Below are positions 1 to 11,140 of a DNA stretch of 64,000 nt, piece by piece. Source of the DNA: Blasia pusilla (taxonomy: Eukaryota > Marchantiophyta > Marchantiopsida > Blasiales). The stretch lies in NCBI GenBank assembly GCA_050084515.1, contig CM114272.1, positions 8,122,001-8,186,000 on the forward strand, in the 5' to 3' direction. Position 1 is the stretch's first letter. Each line of letters opens with the position of its first letter. The notes under the pieces are model-generated. The model worked only from the letters and a program-made list of their open reading frames with translations, did not search any database and was not told the origin of the DNA. A program made the translations under genes and the position numbers.

Positions 1-23
1 CATTGGAATATGCAGCCATATAG

Positions 24-390
24 GATTCACAAGGATCTTCCATATAGAGACAACATATGTGTTTTGTGTAAAAAAGACGTCAAAACTAGTATCTGGATAG
101 GATCCATAGGGATCTTACACAAAATATCATTGGATTTGCTCTATGTAAAAGAGACACCATAGTTGATAGTCAAAGATTCACGGGGATCTTGCAAAAAGCA
201 TCACCAAATATGCTTTATGTGAAAGAGATGTCATAACTCGTGGTCAACAAGTATTCAGAGGGGTCTTGTAGAGAGGGGCATCAAATGTGATTTGTGTGAA
301 AGAGAAAGTAGAACTAGTGGCCAACAAGAATCTTGCGCAGAAATGCGCTAGGCGTACATATATAAAGGAGACATTAGTACTGATGAAATG
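24..390. repeat. Degenerate minisatellite, about 76-bp unit
   Basis: Four to five diverged units begin near 24, 101, 175, 251 and 328. Each has a core like 'GATTCAcrrGGATCTT' followed by an 'ATGTGAAAGAGA' stretch. The spacing is 74-77 bp. No coding sense is apparent. The rest of 1-4132 is AT-rich with no supported gene, and the stretch 660-1000 could be a decayed transposon reading frame that I could not assign. Confidence 0.6.
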
Positions 391-3300
391 TGTAAAGATC
401 TGTAGGGTTGAGTATTGGAGCCCATCAATTACAAGGGATACCAAAACCAAAGAATAGAAAGGACCAAGAGAAATCTTGTACAAATAGGCATATTTTGAGT
501 GATGAAAGTCATCAAATCAAGTGAGAGTGTCTATTTGGAGAAGGAAAGACCATTTGACACACTTACCTTGTCTTCATAAAAGAGATTGATTTTTCCAGAT
601 TCGGAGGAAATTTTAGGCATGTTGTTAGAGTAGAAAAACATTCAAAATACCCGTTGAGCTATGACTGGTAAACCATAGGAGCATGCAAGTTGAGGAGGAG
701 AAAGTGATTAGGCAAATGGAGACGGATCAAGTGATCATGCCAATTAAGGTTGTGCAATATCATGTGAGGAATCATGGACATTGGTCATTCAATGATAGAG
801 CAAAAGCAATTAAGGTGTTCCTAATTAAGAAATATGTAGAAAGTTGAAAGTCTTGTGGGTCTTATTTAAAGATTTGTTTTATGAGGTTCCTCGAGTTACT
901 TTTTTATGCTCAAGAAAAGTTGGAGACCAATTCTTTTAGTAAAATGGAAATACCCATTAGAGGGGGGTGATCCTTGCTTGGAGATCCATTTCAATATTGT
1001 GAGTATGGACTTGTTTTTAACGTAGTGTAATTCTCTTATATCACAAGAGTGGATATGGGCTTACCCGCAGACTTATGGGCAATCCCATACATTCCAAAAT
1101 GGACTCATATATCTATGTCTCTTAAGATTGAGGGAGTACCCTCTCAAACCTTGTATCCCCTTGCCTATTCCTCCATAGAAGGTCCCTCCATTTGTCTCCC
1201 TTCCCTTTCTTGCCCTATCCATTCCATTTTCATTCTCCATCTCTTAATTAACTCTTTGAAAGAAAAAAGACTGTTTGTCCCTATCCTCTCTTTTTTGCTC
1301 TTCTTTGTCCCTCTCCTCTCATATTGTCTATATCTCCATTGCCCTCAAGAGGGTTCAAATAGAGACGAGAGGAAAAGATGGAATCTATCGCTCTCTTTGC
1401 TCTTCATTCTTTCATAGAGGGTTGGAGAGAATTCATTCCTTTAGGCCCTTTCATGAGGAATGATGAGGGTGAAAGGACTCTTGATAGATTCCTCCTTTGC
1501 AATAGTCTACTCTTTCCCTTCCCACTTATATTTTGATCTATACCATTAAGCGAGGATGGGTTTATAAAATTCCTCCTTTTAAGGTTGATACGTGCCTTTT
1601 GAGGACTTATCTCCTATTGACATGTGTCATTTTAAAGATTTAATTTAAGGTTAAGGAATTAAATCAAAACAAAATTAAATTAAAGGTATGGTGTAAATGA
1701 GTTGCCCGTGCTAGGCACTCCCATCATATCCCTTATTCATAGCATGAGCAAGTCACTAGTTCATATTAAACCAATGCATTCCAATTTATTCCCTCCTCAT
1801 TATATGATAGCCCATTTCAAGACGAGGATAGGAAATTTCTTAAAATACGTTGTGCATGTTAAGAGATGGAGCAACCATAAACACCAAATCCATTCGTGTT
1901 CATAGTAAGAGGAGCAACTAGTGCTTAAAGCTAACCTCCTCTAGTAGCTTCTATTCCATAAGAGCCATTTTTTTCCATTATGTGTACTAGTGGGTATGCA
2001 TCCATTAATGACTATTAAAAAAAATCCCAAACTTAATTTTTTTATGGCTTAAAAAAACAATTCACCTCTTATTAAGTGTCTCATGATGGCACAAAAATGC
2101 ACAAGTTTGTCTTTAGGGCGGATATAGATGCCCACACTTACAGTTCATAATGAAAAGTAGGGCAAGACTCATACTATATAATAATTGGCAACCACATATG
2201 CATAATACGACAAGATAGTCGGGCAATGAGACAAAATAGGCAACATCCTTGAATTTTGTTGCTTGATCCCGTTAGATGGGTAGAAATAGAACAAAGGAAA
2301 CGAATAGGGATTTGAGTGGAATATATATATAATCAATTAATAGTTATTTTAATATTATAATGGGTGATTATAAATATTAATAAATTATAATTAATATGAT
2401 AAATAACCAGAATTTTAGAATTTTTTCTTCACTTCATATTCTATGGAAAAAGGAAATAAAAATTTAATGGAAGAATATATTATTTTAAATTTTATGGAAA
2501 GATAAAATTACTCAATGTATTGGGATATCATTTAAATTTGAATGGAGGATTGTAATTACTAAGAACAGTGAAATGTTATTACTCTTCTAAAATTTTAGAA
2601 AATATAAATCATATTTGAAATTTGAAATAAACAGCATGATCATTTTTTGAAATAATTGTATTAATTCTTATAAGATAGTTTGGGAAAGAAAAATGAATTT
2701 GAATGGAAAAGGAAAATGATTTCATTGATTAAAATTAACTAAGATTTTGGTTAGTGAATATTATTTTGGTGGGGTAGAATGGAAGAGGAAGAATAGTTAT
2801 TGTTTGAGCTTTTACGGAGGAGTGAAATTATTTAGGGGAGATGGGTGTTATTTAGAGGTGAAATTTTCTTACTCTTTTAAAATTTTTAAAAATGGACATT
2901 CTACTTAAATTTTAAATTTAAATAAAATTTGGAAATTTAAACATCATTTTAGATAAATATTATTGACACCTTCTTTTTAAGGCCCTATTGACACGTGGTA
3001 GTGGACAAGAAAAAAATGTTTCACGAGTTATGAATTTGAAAAAAATATTTTGAATTTGTGTGCAACATCATTAATCCCTTCACTAACAGAAATTCTTCAA
3101 ACGCTTTTTAGTGAGGCAATAACGGGGGAGGGAGTGGAGGGAAAAAAAAAAGGAGAAAATATGAAACATGTCAACAAGTGGAGAAATGAAAAAGAAGAGG
3201 AAAATGGAACCCACATCGACAAGTTCTTCAACCACTCGGGACGTCCAAGGAGATGAACATGTCCTCACACATGGACTTTGTTCACCTTGAAATATCCCAC

Positions 3301-4132
3301 CCACATCTTCTCAAATATAAAACCCTCTAATACTTCATCCCCTAATGATAAAAAAAATACTAATCTAAATAATTAATGTAATCGGTAGGTACCGTTTAGA
3401 TTTACGGGAGACGTCCCTAAATATTCCTGCGGAGACTCTGTAGGAAGCTTTGAACCACCCTGTTAAAGCTGCTTCCCAATCGAGAAAGAGCGCCACCAAT
3501 TCCGACGTTTATGTGAAAGCCTTCGCTCACGAAACTCAATTCCTTTCTCGCTCTGAGACGCCATTATCCACAATCGATCTCTGTTCGTTCGCGCGGAGAT
3601 TACTCGCCAATTGCGACGGCCTTAGAGTGGGAAATGGTGCCAATGAGACCGCATTCTCCAGCATGCAGATCGTACACGATGGGCTACTTTTGAAACCCTG
3701 GGAAGTTTCTTGCGGGCCTCGCGGTCTGCGCAGTTATGGAGTCCGGTGCACAGCGATTCTTTTGCATGGGAGCATGAGAAGAACGACGCAGTGCGAGTGA
3801 CGAAAATTTGGTGGCGTTGTGTTTTGGTGTGAGCGGTTGGACGAAGATGAAGGATTATTTTGATCCTAGGGTTTAAGGATTTAGGGCTGCTGTGAGACCT
3901 GTGGGGTGGAGGTTTTGTACAGACGGAGTTTCACAGATATGCTTGCCGAGTGACAGGAAGCAAAGTGGCAGAGTAAGCAGGCGAATTGAATGATCTGAGA
4001 ACTTCAGTAGGGTTAATGTAGTCGTCCGTGATTGCAGAGTCGAAGGTCGTTGAAGGAGTGTCATGAGGTGGTGAAGTCAATTCGTGAGATTCTCGTGGTT
4101 CCGTGTACAATAGGAGTGGGAGTGACGGAGAT

Positions 4133-7100
4133 ATGGCAGCTGAAGTTCGGCAATTCCTCTCAGGCAGGAAAGGGCTGACAGGAGCTGCACGTCAGACGAA
4201 AGGCCTCCTTCTCCTACCAAAGGCTTTGGATTCCGCTATATCAACGTTCCTGGAAGGTTTCTTCTCCACTCCCTTCGATATTACCACTTTTTCAGAGTTT
4301 GCTCACAGTGAATTTGCGGCAAGGTGAGAGAGGCGAGGACAGAACTCAGAACCTGGCAAATTCCTGGAGCCGTTAGCTATTCGTCCAGTGGCTCTCAAAG
4401 TCTTTGTATGTGGGTGTTAGATTCCTCTGTCCTTCTCAAGTCTCCATGAATGTTCACTAACAATTGCTTCGAGTACGAAACGGCTACGAATTTCTCCGCG
4501 AACTAGCCATTCTTTCTGCGTATTCAGATTCTCCACAGAATTGGCCAACCCAATTGTCCCTCGTTTAATGTCTTGTTCCTGTGTCGTCCAGATTATTCGT
4601 CGAACGATTTGAAAAAGAATGTATCTCGCCTTTCCGCCAGTATGCGAAGCTTGAGAGCGCCCGCCACCACCAAAGACGCACACGCATTTATCCCCGATCA
4701 GGAAATGGATATGGACGAAACGGGAGGATCTCAAGCCGCTCGTGAGGCTTTGGACGAGTTTTTGAGCAGGAGACCTACCCGATCGAAGAGGGTGAGAGGT
4801 AACTCGGAGGCGCAGGAATCTGTGCAGTATACGGAGAAGAGCACAGCTGCATATGTGGCTGCTAGGATGCCTGCAATTTACGGTGCGGTCCATCGTGTGT
4901 TGTCTGAGGTAAAGCACTACGTGAAGCACTATATCTTACATTCATAATCTCCTCTCTAGAGAATTCACCCACTCCACCAGTAGTGCAGTGATCCGCTTGT
5001 AGTCACGTTCATTGTGTATTGTAGGATCCTCTGTTTCCGCATTCCTCCGCACGGAGCTACTAAAGAGCACTAAAAGTCTGCCATATTTTGTACTCAGAAT
5101 ACCTCATGTCTCTGTAGGTGTCTCGCAGAGTTCCGGACTTCAGACCGTCGCGTATGCTCGACTTTGGATGTGGGCCAGGCACCGCGCTCTGGTGCGTACT
5201 GTTTCAAGCATGGAGTGGTATTACGTCTGGAGAACTATCATGTGTGATTTTTTGCGTTCAAAAGGTGGGTGAAAGGGCTGATGTTCTTTGGGATTGGTAA
5301 CTGCAATCTTATGACAGGGCTACAAATGAGGTGTGGCCCGGAGTTGTGAAGAAAGCAAATATAGTGGAACCTTCTCAGGCAATGGCCCATGCATGTAGAA
5401 GCCTCTTGAAAGGTATGCGTGCACGTTTTTGCAATATGATATTCAAGGGAGCCACGCATGCTGTATCATAATTATTTCTGATAGGTCGTGACAATTCTGG
5501 AAGGATGTACATCAGCACCGCCCCAGCAGGCCTTTGATTAACAATGAAAGCTGGAAAAGGAATTGTGAAAGGCTGTGCAGAAGTAATTAAGTTGACCAGG
5601 GTTTTGGGAAAGAAGGTTGTAAGACTTTTTGTAAATGTAGGCAATAATGTTTTGGTTGCTGGACAAGATTTGCAGAACTGGCCTGTTATCAAACCTCATC
5701 CGACTCTCTTGGAACTATCGCGGAGCGTCTGTGGAGGTCAGCGGGAGCATGATCTTGTCATAGCAGTGAGTTGACTATCCCATCTTGAGGGCACTGATAG
5801 CACAAGTTTAAATGTGCGAATGCAGTCACTTGTGCTGATTGGTGGGTAACTCAGAAGTCTGATCATGCACTAATTCATTTTGTAGTCATATACACTGGGG
5901 GAGCTTCCAACAATGGAAGACCGCATTAGTATTGCTCGCCGACTGTGGTCTTTCACAAGTGATATATTGGTATGGTGCCATACGACCTTGAACCTGGGCT
6001 TTTTCAGAATTTTTCCTTAGGTGCACTGTATATCTTTTTGGTCTATATGCTCTACCATGGTCAGGAGAACTAACTATCAGTACTAGAAATGTATACGATG
6101 AAGAAATAACAAAGAAGACAGATTTTTCCATTGTCACTTCTTATTTCAAGACACGTGCTGTCTTCTATCCTCCTGACAGGTGCTGATTGAACCTGGGACA
6201 CCTCAAGGCTCAGCCACTATCCGTGAAATGCGTTCACATATCTTACAGATGGAAAGGAAGGTAAAACATGTAATTTATGGATGAAGTATTTCTTGTGGTG
6301 CGTCGGCAGTAACATTTACAAATCAAGCTTGTGGAAAACATCTCATGGCTGTTCCAAACAGGCAGTTTGCCCTGTTTATGCTGATTTTGCACACTTACAA
6401 CTGTAGAAAGTAAGGCAGCAAAAGCATAGTGCAACAAAAGTGAAGACTCTGGGGGACAACATAGCGTCAGAAGGTGTTGCTCCAACTGCAGTGGCGAAGT
6501 TGTGTGGAGCATTTGTTGTGGCTCCAGTAAGTATTTTGCATCCGTCCATGATTCGTACAGTTCAGTTGCTCTTTTGGCTGGAATAGGTCTCTGGAGAGAA
6601 CTGTTAAGATTGCCAGTACCAAGTTGATTCACATGTACTGAAATTTCAGTTGAATCTTTGGTTGGTCCTACAGTGTTCTCATGAGGGTAGATGCCCAATG
6701 GATGGATCTAGTAATTGGTGTCACTTTGTTCAGCGCTTGCAACGCACCTCATTACAGCGGATCACTAAAGTAAGTATTGTTGGATTAATGCTGATTTAAG
6801 TGGGTTTCCATGGTTTGAAAAGGTCTGGATGGTTTTGTTGCATTGTGCATTACATCTAAGCTGTTTGGTGTGGGTGCGGACTGGAAATTGCAGAGAAATA
6901 GTGTGTTGCCATTACGAGCGTACGAAGATGAGAAATTTTCCTTCGTCGTTTTGCGTCGTGGTCTCCGGTCCAGGTACCTTCACGTCAAAGGATCTCTCCC
7001 AAGTTTCTGATGTCTTGTTAGAGTCTTAGAAATTTTCTCCCAAGATGGTACACCGAGATGTTTACGGGAACTTCCATTCTGACAAGCCTTTTGAGAAGGC

Positions 7101-7962
7101 AATTGATTCAACTTTCATCACTCTTAGTTGAGGGCTGGACAGGTGGCGATTGAATATTTTATCCAAATTGTAAGGACATAGATGTTGTGTCACTTCAGAG
7201 GGTGATTGCAACGATTTTCTTTTAATGTGCAGGGAGCCATGGCCTCTGGATGGACTGAAATCAATGGAGGTCTCAGGCCAGACTACAGACTCCCTTCAAT
7301 TTCAGGAATTTGATCCATCAGACCTTACCTCAGAAGGTAATTAAGATGCTTTTATGGAACTAATATATTGCATCTTTAGGTGTATAGATAGACACTCAAT
7401 GCCGAGAAAGGATGAATGGACAATTATCTCTATATTCTCATCCTTTTCCTTCCTTTTTGCCCTTCCGTCATGATTTGGTCTCACATTGATGTTGTCACCA
7501 ACTAAATTGGTGTGGTTTGTTAAAACAACATAAGGAATGTATATGTCACGGGATAGGCTTTGAGAAATGAGGTGGAATGTTCATTGCGTTTGGTTTTGAT
7601 AACCTAACTATTGGATGATTTTGTGCTAAACCCGGTTTTAGTTACTGATTCTAGTTCCATTTCCAGCCACAGATGTGGATGAGTCAAGTGATGACGACAT
7701 GGAGTTCGAATTGTCAGATTTCATTGAAAATGTTGACGATTCTCTTGAAGGGGAACAAGTAGCTGATTTGGGTAGTGGTTGGGGACGTATAGTTCGTCCT
7801 CCCTTGCGAAGGGGAAGACATGTAATTCTGGACATCTGTCAAGCAACTGAGAGGGATGGCTCCAAGGGTGCTCTTAACAGATTGACATGGACTCGAAAAG
7901 GCACCCTTTCCAGCTACTTGAAAGCCAAGAAGTTGATGTGGGGTGATCTTTGGCCCTGCTAG
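4133..7962 (+). CDS. METTL17: METTL17/Rsm22-type mitochondrial ribosome assembly factor (12 exons)
   Basis: Predicted exons are 4133-4323, 4539-4908, 5118-5191, 5318-5412, 5668-5765, 5886-5969, 6180-6260, 6407-6526, 6674-6769, 6894-6973, 7233-7336 and 7667-7962. All join in phase with GT-AG borders to give 562 aa. The protein has a Rossmann methyltransferase motif I (MLDFGCGPGTALW), then VWPGVVKKANIVEPS, SYTLGELPTMEDRI and VLIEPGTPQG. Next comes a cysteine cluster CSHEGRCPMDGSSNWC, and the tail is WGRIVRPPLRRGRH...DICQATERDG. The family binds the mitochondrial small ribosomal subunit during assembly, and in METTL17 these cysteines hold a 4Fe-4S cluster; a fourth ligand may be the Cys of DICQ. 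Whether it methylates anything is debated. I chose the ATG at 4133 because MAAEVRQF leads into the conserved helix LTGAARQTKGLLLLPK. The exon 1/2 join (acceptor 4538) is the least certain. The GC-rich stretch 3450-4100 is probably promoter and 5' UTR. Confidence 0.9.
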
Positions 7963-8513
7963 AGTTTGGTTATCTCTAGATGTAACTGTCAACGCTCTCT
8001 CTGTTTGAGCTGTAAATTAAACTTCAGTCTGCCTTTTAGCCTTCTTTATGGTTTGATCTTTCCGACTCAAAACAAGAAATCAACTCCTCTGATTGCTCCA
8101 TTGGGGATATCTTTGGGATTTCCAAGCTTGGACCGGAAAGTGACTTAACACCTAACCTTGGATACCTTAAGCAATGGTGTGAGTGGTATGTACCTGTTTT
8201 CTCAAATTTCTATACCTGCCACTAAGAGATCTGTGTAGAAATTCTTCCTCTTTTTTTTTATAAAATAATCACCTATTCATTTTAGTCAACCTTTTCGATG
8301 CATCCACCATTGGCGGTAGTTGTGGTTGAGGTTAGGTAGTAATTGGTTAACTAATGTAACACGGGGTGGAAATTAAAAATGTTACATGTATGAAGGTATT
8401 TGGATATAATTGTATGGAAATTTCTTTGTTTTAGTAGAGAGAGTGACCCATGGACTTAGAAAAAATATGTTATTCAATTTTAGTTTATCTTTGGAACATT
8501 TTTTTAAATGCTC

Positions 8514-8545
8514 TAGTAAGGTGTTCCTGATGCATGGGAAATAAA
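8514..8545 (-). mobile_element. Degenerate Helitron-like 3' end
   Basis: Read on the minus strand this is a weak hairpin followed by CACCTTACTAG. It matches the better-preserved terminus at 9784. No matching 5' end was identified. The surrounding 7963-9780 is AT-rich and I see no gene in it. Confidence 0.35.
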
Positions 8546-10496
8546 AAATGTTTAAGAACTAATGAATAATTTCTGAAGGCAAGAGATTAGTGATGTTGCA
8601 TGTAAATTCAAAAATTTGGTTTTGTTGTTCATAATCTGTGAAATATTTTTTTTTGTCATGTGTCAAACAAAGAGGTGTTTACTGTTAAAAAACATGCTCC
8701 CATAATAATTTAGAATATTTTATCCATCCCCAATTAAAGTTGAGTTTCATTATGCAAAATGTGAAAAAAAAATTATTTCTTTGACTATCGTAGATATTGT
8801 ATTTGAAGTTGGTGAGGTTAGACTTTAGAGAAGTGGTGAGTGTGGCTTCAGTATTCTTGAATTTTTAGTCCCAGCCTTGCTTTATTCATGGCCTCTATTT
8901 CCCCATGTGAAACATAATGGCATGAGTTTACAATGTCATATTCACTTAGAACTTAGAATGCTTGTCTAAGGTTGTTGAGATTACGAAACAACCCATTTAT
9001 AAGCACTCAATTTCATGCAAACAGATTTTTAATTTTGAAACGAAATTTAAGTATGTATCATGGATGGTTACATAAGCTCATAATGATGGGTTATCAACAT
9101 ATGAGAAGGATGGATAGAACTAGAAGACAAGAATTTCGAATCACAACAAAAGTAGATGTATCCAAAGAGATTGGGATTAGAGAAGGGTGAGAAAATGGCG
9201 AACAATTGCATTGGCTATGTTTTCCTAGGCTAATAATGTGCAAGCCCCATATAGTCGGCTAGTAATCTTTTGTCCACATGATACGCTTGATCAGACATTC
9301 AAAAATGAAAATACTTCAAAAATATAATAGTGTCATTACATTAGCCACTTGTTTGAATTAGATAGTTGATTTCAAAGAGAAAAAAAAATCACTCTTCTAT
9401 TATTATCTTTTCTCCAAAATATTATGTAATTTCTCTTCCAAAATCAACTTGAAATTAAAATTAAAATATAAAAATCAATTGAAAGCAAAAGATATTCATA
9501 ATTTTTTTCATAATAAATTAATTTTTTTTAACAAATTTAAGATAATTACTAAAATCTCCTTTCTATTGGATTAGTATATGCAAAATTTTAAAAAAATTAA
9601 GAGATGCAAGGCTTCACACATGGCATTGATTGGTAGCTGACACCCTTAAGAGTATAATAAACATCTTTCAACTTCACAATGAGGACAATTAGTCTTATTG
9701 GAACCCAAAGTCAACTCGCAAAGGGATTGATTCATTTCTATGATTATTTTGTGGAGGGTACTATCTTATGAGAAGAAAGTATACTAGTAAGGTGCCCGTG
9801 CGATGCACGAGAGATAAAAAAAAATGTGAAGTATATGTATGCCTCTTGAAGCGAAGGCAAACGATTAATGATTCTCCATCCAAATTCAAATTCTTTTTCA
9901 TATGAAACATTTTATTCTTGCCCACTTGTCACGCGCCGAGCAGAGAGTTGTTGCGTTTATATATCTCCTTGAAATATATTGCCCAAACGGTGTATATGTG
10001 ATATCATCGAGCGGGTATCTCCGCGCGTTTAATAATGATCCATTGACATTGACCATCTACATTACACTCCCCAAAACTATTAAATAAACATGAGAATTTT
10101 GACTTGAATTATTAAGAAAGAGGAAAAAATTAAAATATCTACTTAGAGGGCGAGATTAAAAAACAAGGGAAAATTAGAAAAATCCTTTTATTCTAGGAAA
10201 AACTTATTTTCAGAAATTGTAATTTAAAAATAATAATTTTAGGTTAGGTAGAGGACAAAGGCAATAACCTATCCAAGTAGGATATGGAAAGGGAAAAAAA
10301 GAGAGAAAAAAACAAAATTTATCAAATAGAGAAAAAGGAAATAAATTAAAAGCGGAGGGGGGTTTGAAAAAAATTCTGATTTCTTAAAAATATAGGTTTG
10401 GATAGGTTAGGGTTGGGAACATACCCAACCCTAGTCCTACCGACCGCCTAAACCGCCACCTCCACCTAGGCCGTTGGATGAAAATCTAACAGCCCC

Positions 10497-10614
10497 TATC
10501 TCTTTGTGCCACGCAGCGCTCTAACGCGTTGTGCGGCACAAAGAGATAAGGTCCTTTCTAGGATCTACCTGTTTGCAGAGGCGCATACCGCGCCTCTGCC
10601 ACCGCGCAGCGCGG
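10497..10614. repeat. Cluster of three hairpins in a GC-rich patch
   Basis: At 10497-10548 a near-palindrome has outer arms TATCTCTTTGTGCC / GGCACAAAGAGATA and imperfect inner arms, with a loop near TCTAAC. At 10575-10599 the perfect stem GCAGAGGCGC / GCGCCTCTGC closes on ATACC. At 10602-10614 the stem is CCGCGC-A-GCGCGG. Mismatches in the first stem are mainly A/G differences. Function is unknown. Confidence 0.7.
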
Positions 10615-11054
10615 CCTTACGCCAACCCTCTTCCCCCGCCCTCCCACTCCATCTCCCTAACCCTCTCCTCCCCTACCCCGCCATTTCCCTTCCCTCACTT
10701 TGACCGATACTGCACTATTCCGCATCTCGGCGCTCCACGCGTTCTAGTGTGTCTTGTCGAGACACCCTCAAGGGCTCTCCTCACGGGCGCTCCACTACAC
10801 TCGCCTCGTCCTCACGCGCTCTTGCAGCTCTCCTCACGGGCTCCTTTGTGGCAACTTCATGCAACCTCCCGCGGCGTGCGCTCTTTTGTTGCAAATTTGC
10901 GCAAGCACCTTACTCAAGCACCTCAAGAAGACCTTCTCTGAATTCCTCGCGTCCTTGCCGCCTCACGTGCCCTTATCTTCATTTCTAATTGCTGGCTCTT
11001 ACTCAATGTCAATCATCATTTCTAATCGCTCGCTCGCTCTCATTTTTCTCCCTA

Positions 11055-11140
11055 TGCTCTCACTGTGATTGTTGCAGCTCTGCTCTCACTGTGATTGTTG
11101 CAACTCTGCTCTCACTTGGATTTGTTGTAGCTGTGCTCTC
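11055..11140. repeat. 26-bp tandem repeat
   Basis: The unit TGCTCTCACTGTGATTGTTG plus six bases starts at 11055, 11081 and 11107, with a degraded fourth unit at 11134. It is non-coding in any convincing way. It lies inside the candidate Helitron. The remainder of 12821-16420 is AT-rich and I see no gene there. Confidence 0.75.

Noticed and set aside
24-390. CRISPR-like repeat spacing
   Set aside because: The units are imperfect throughout without distinct spacers, and this is a eukaryotic genome.
3450-3800. 116-codon frame upstream of METTL17
   Set aside because: No recognisable motif, and it does not splice in phase to the conserved start at 4133. More likely promoter or 5' UTR.
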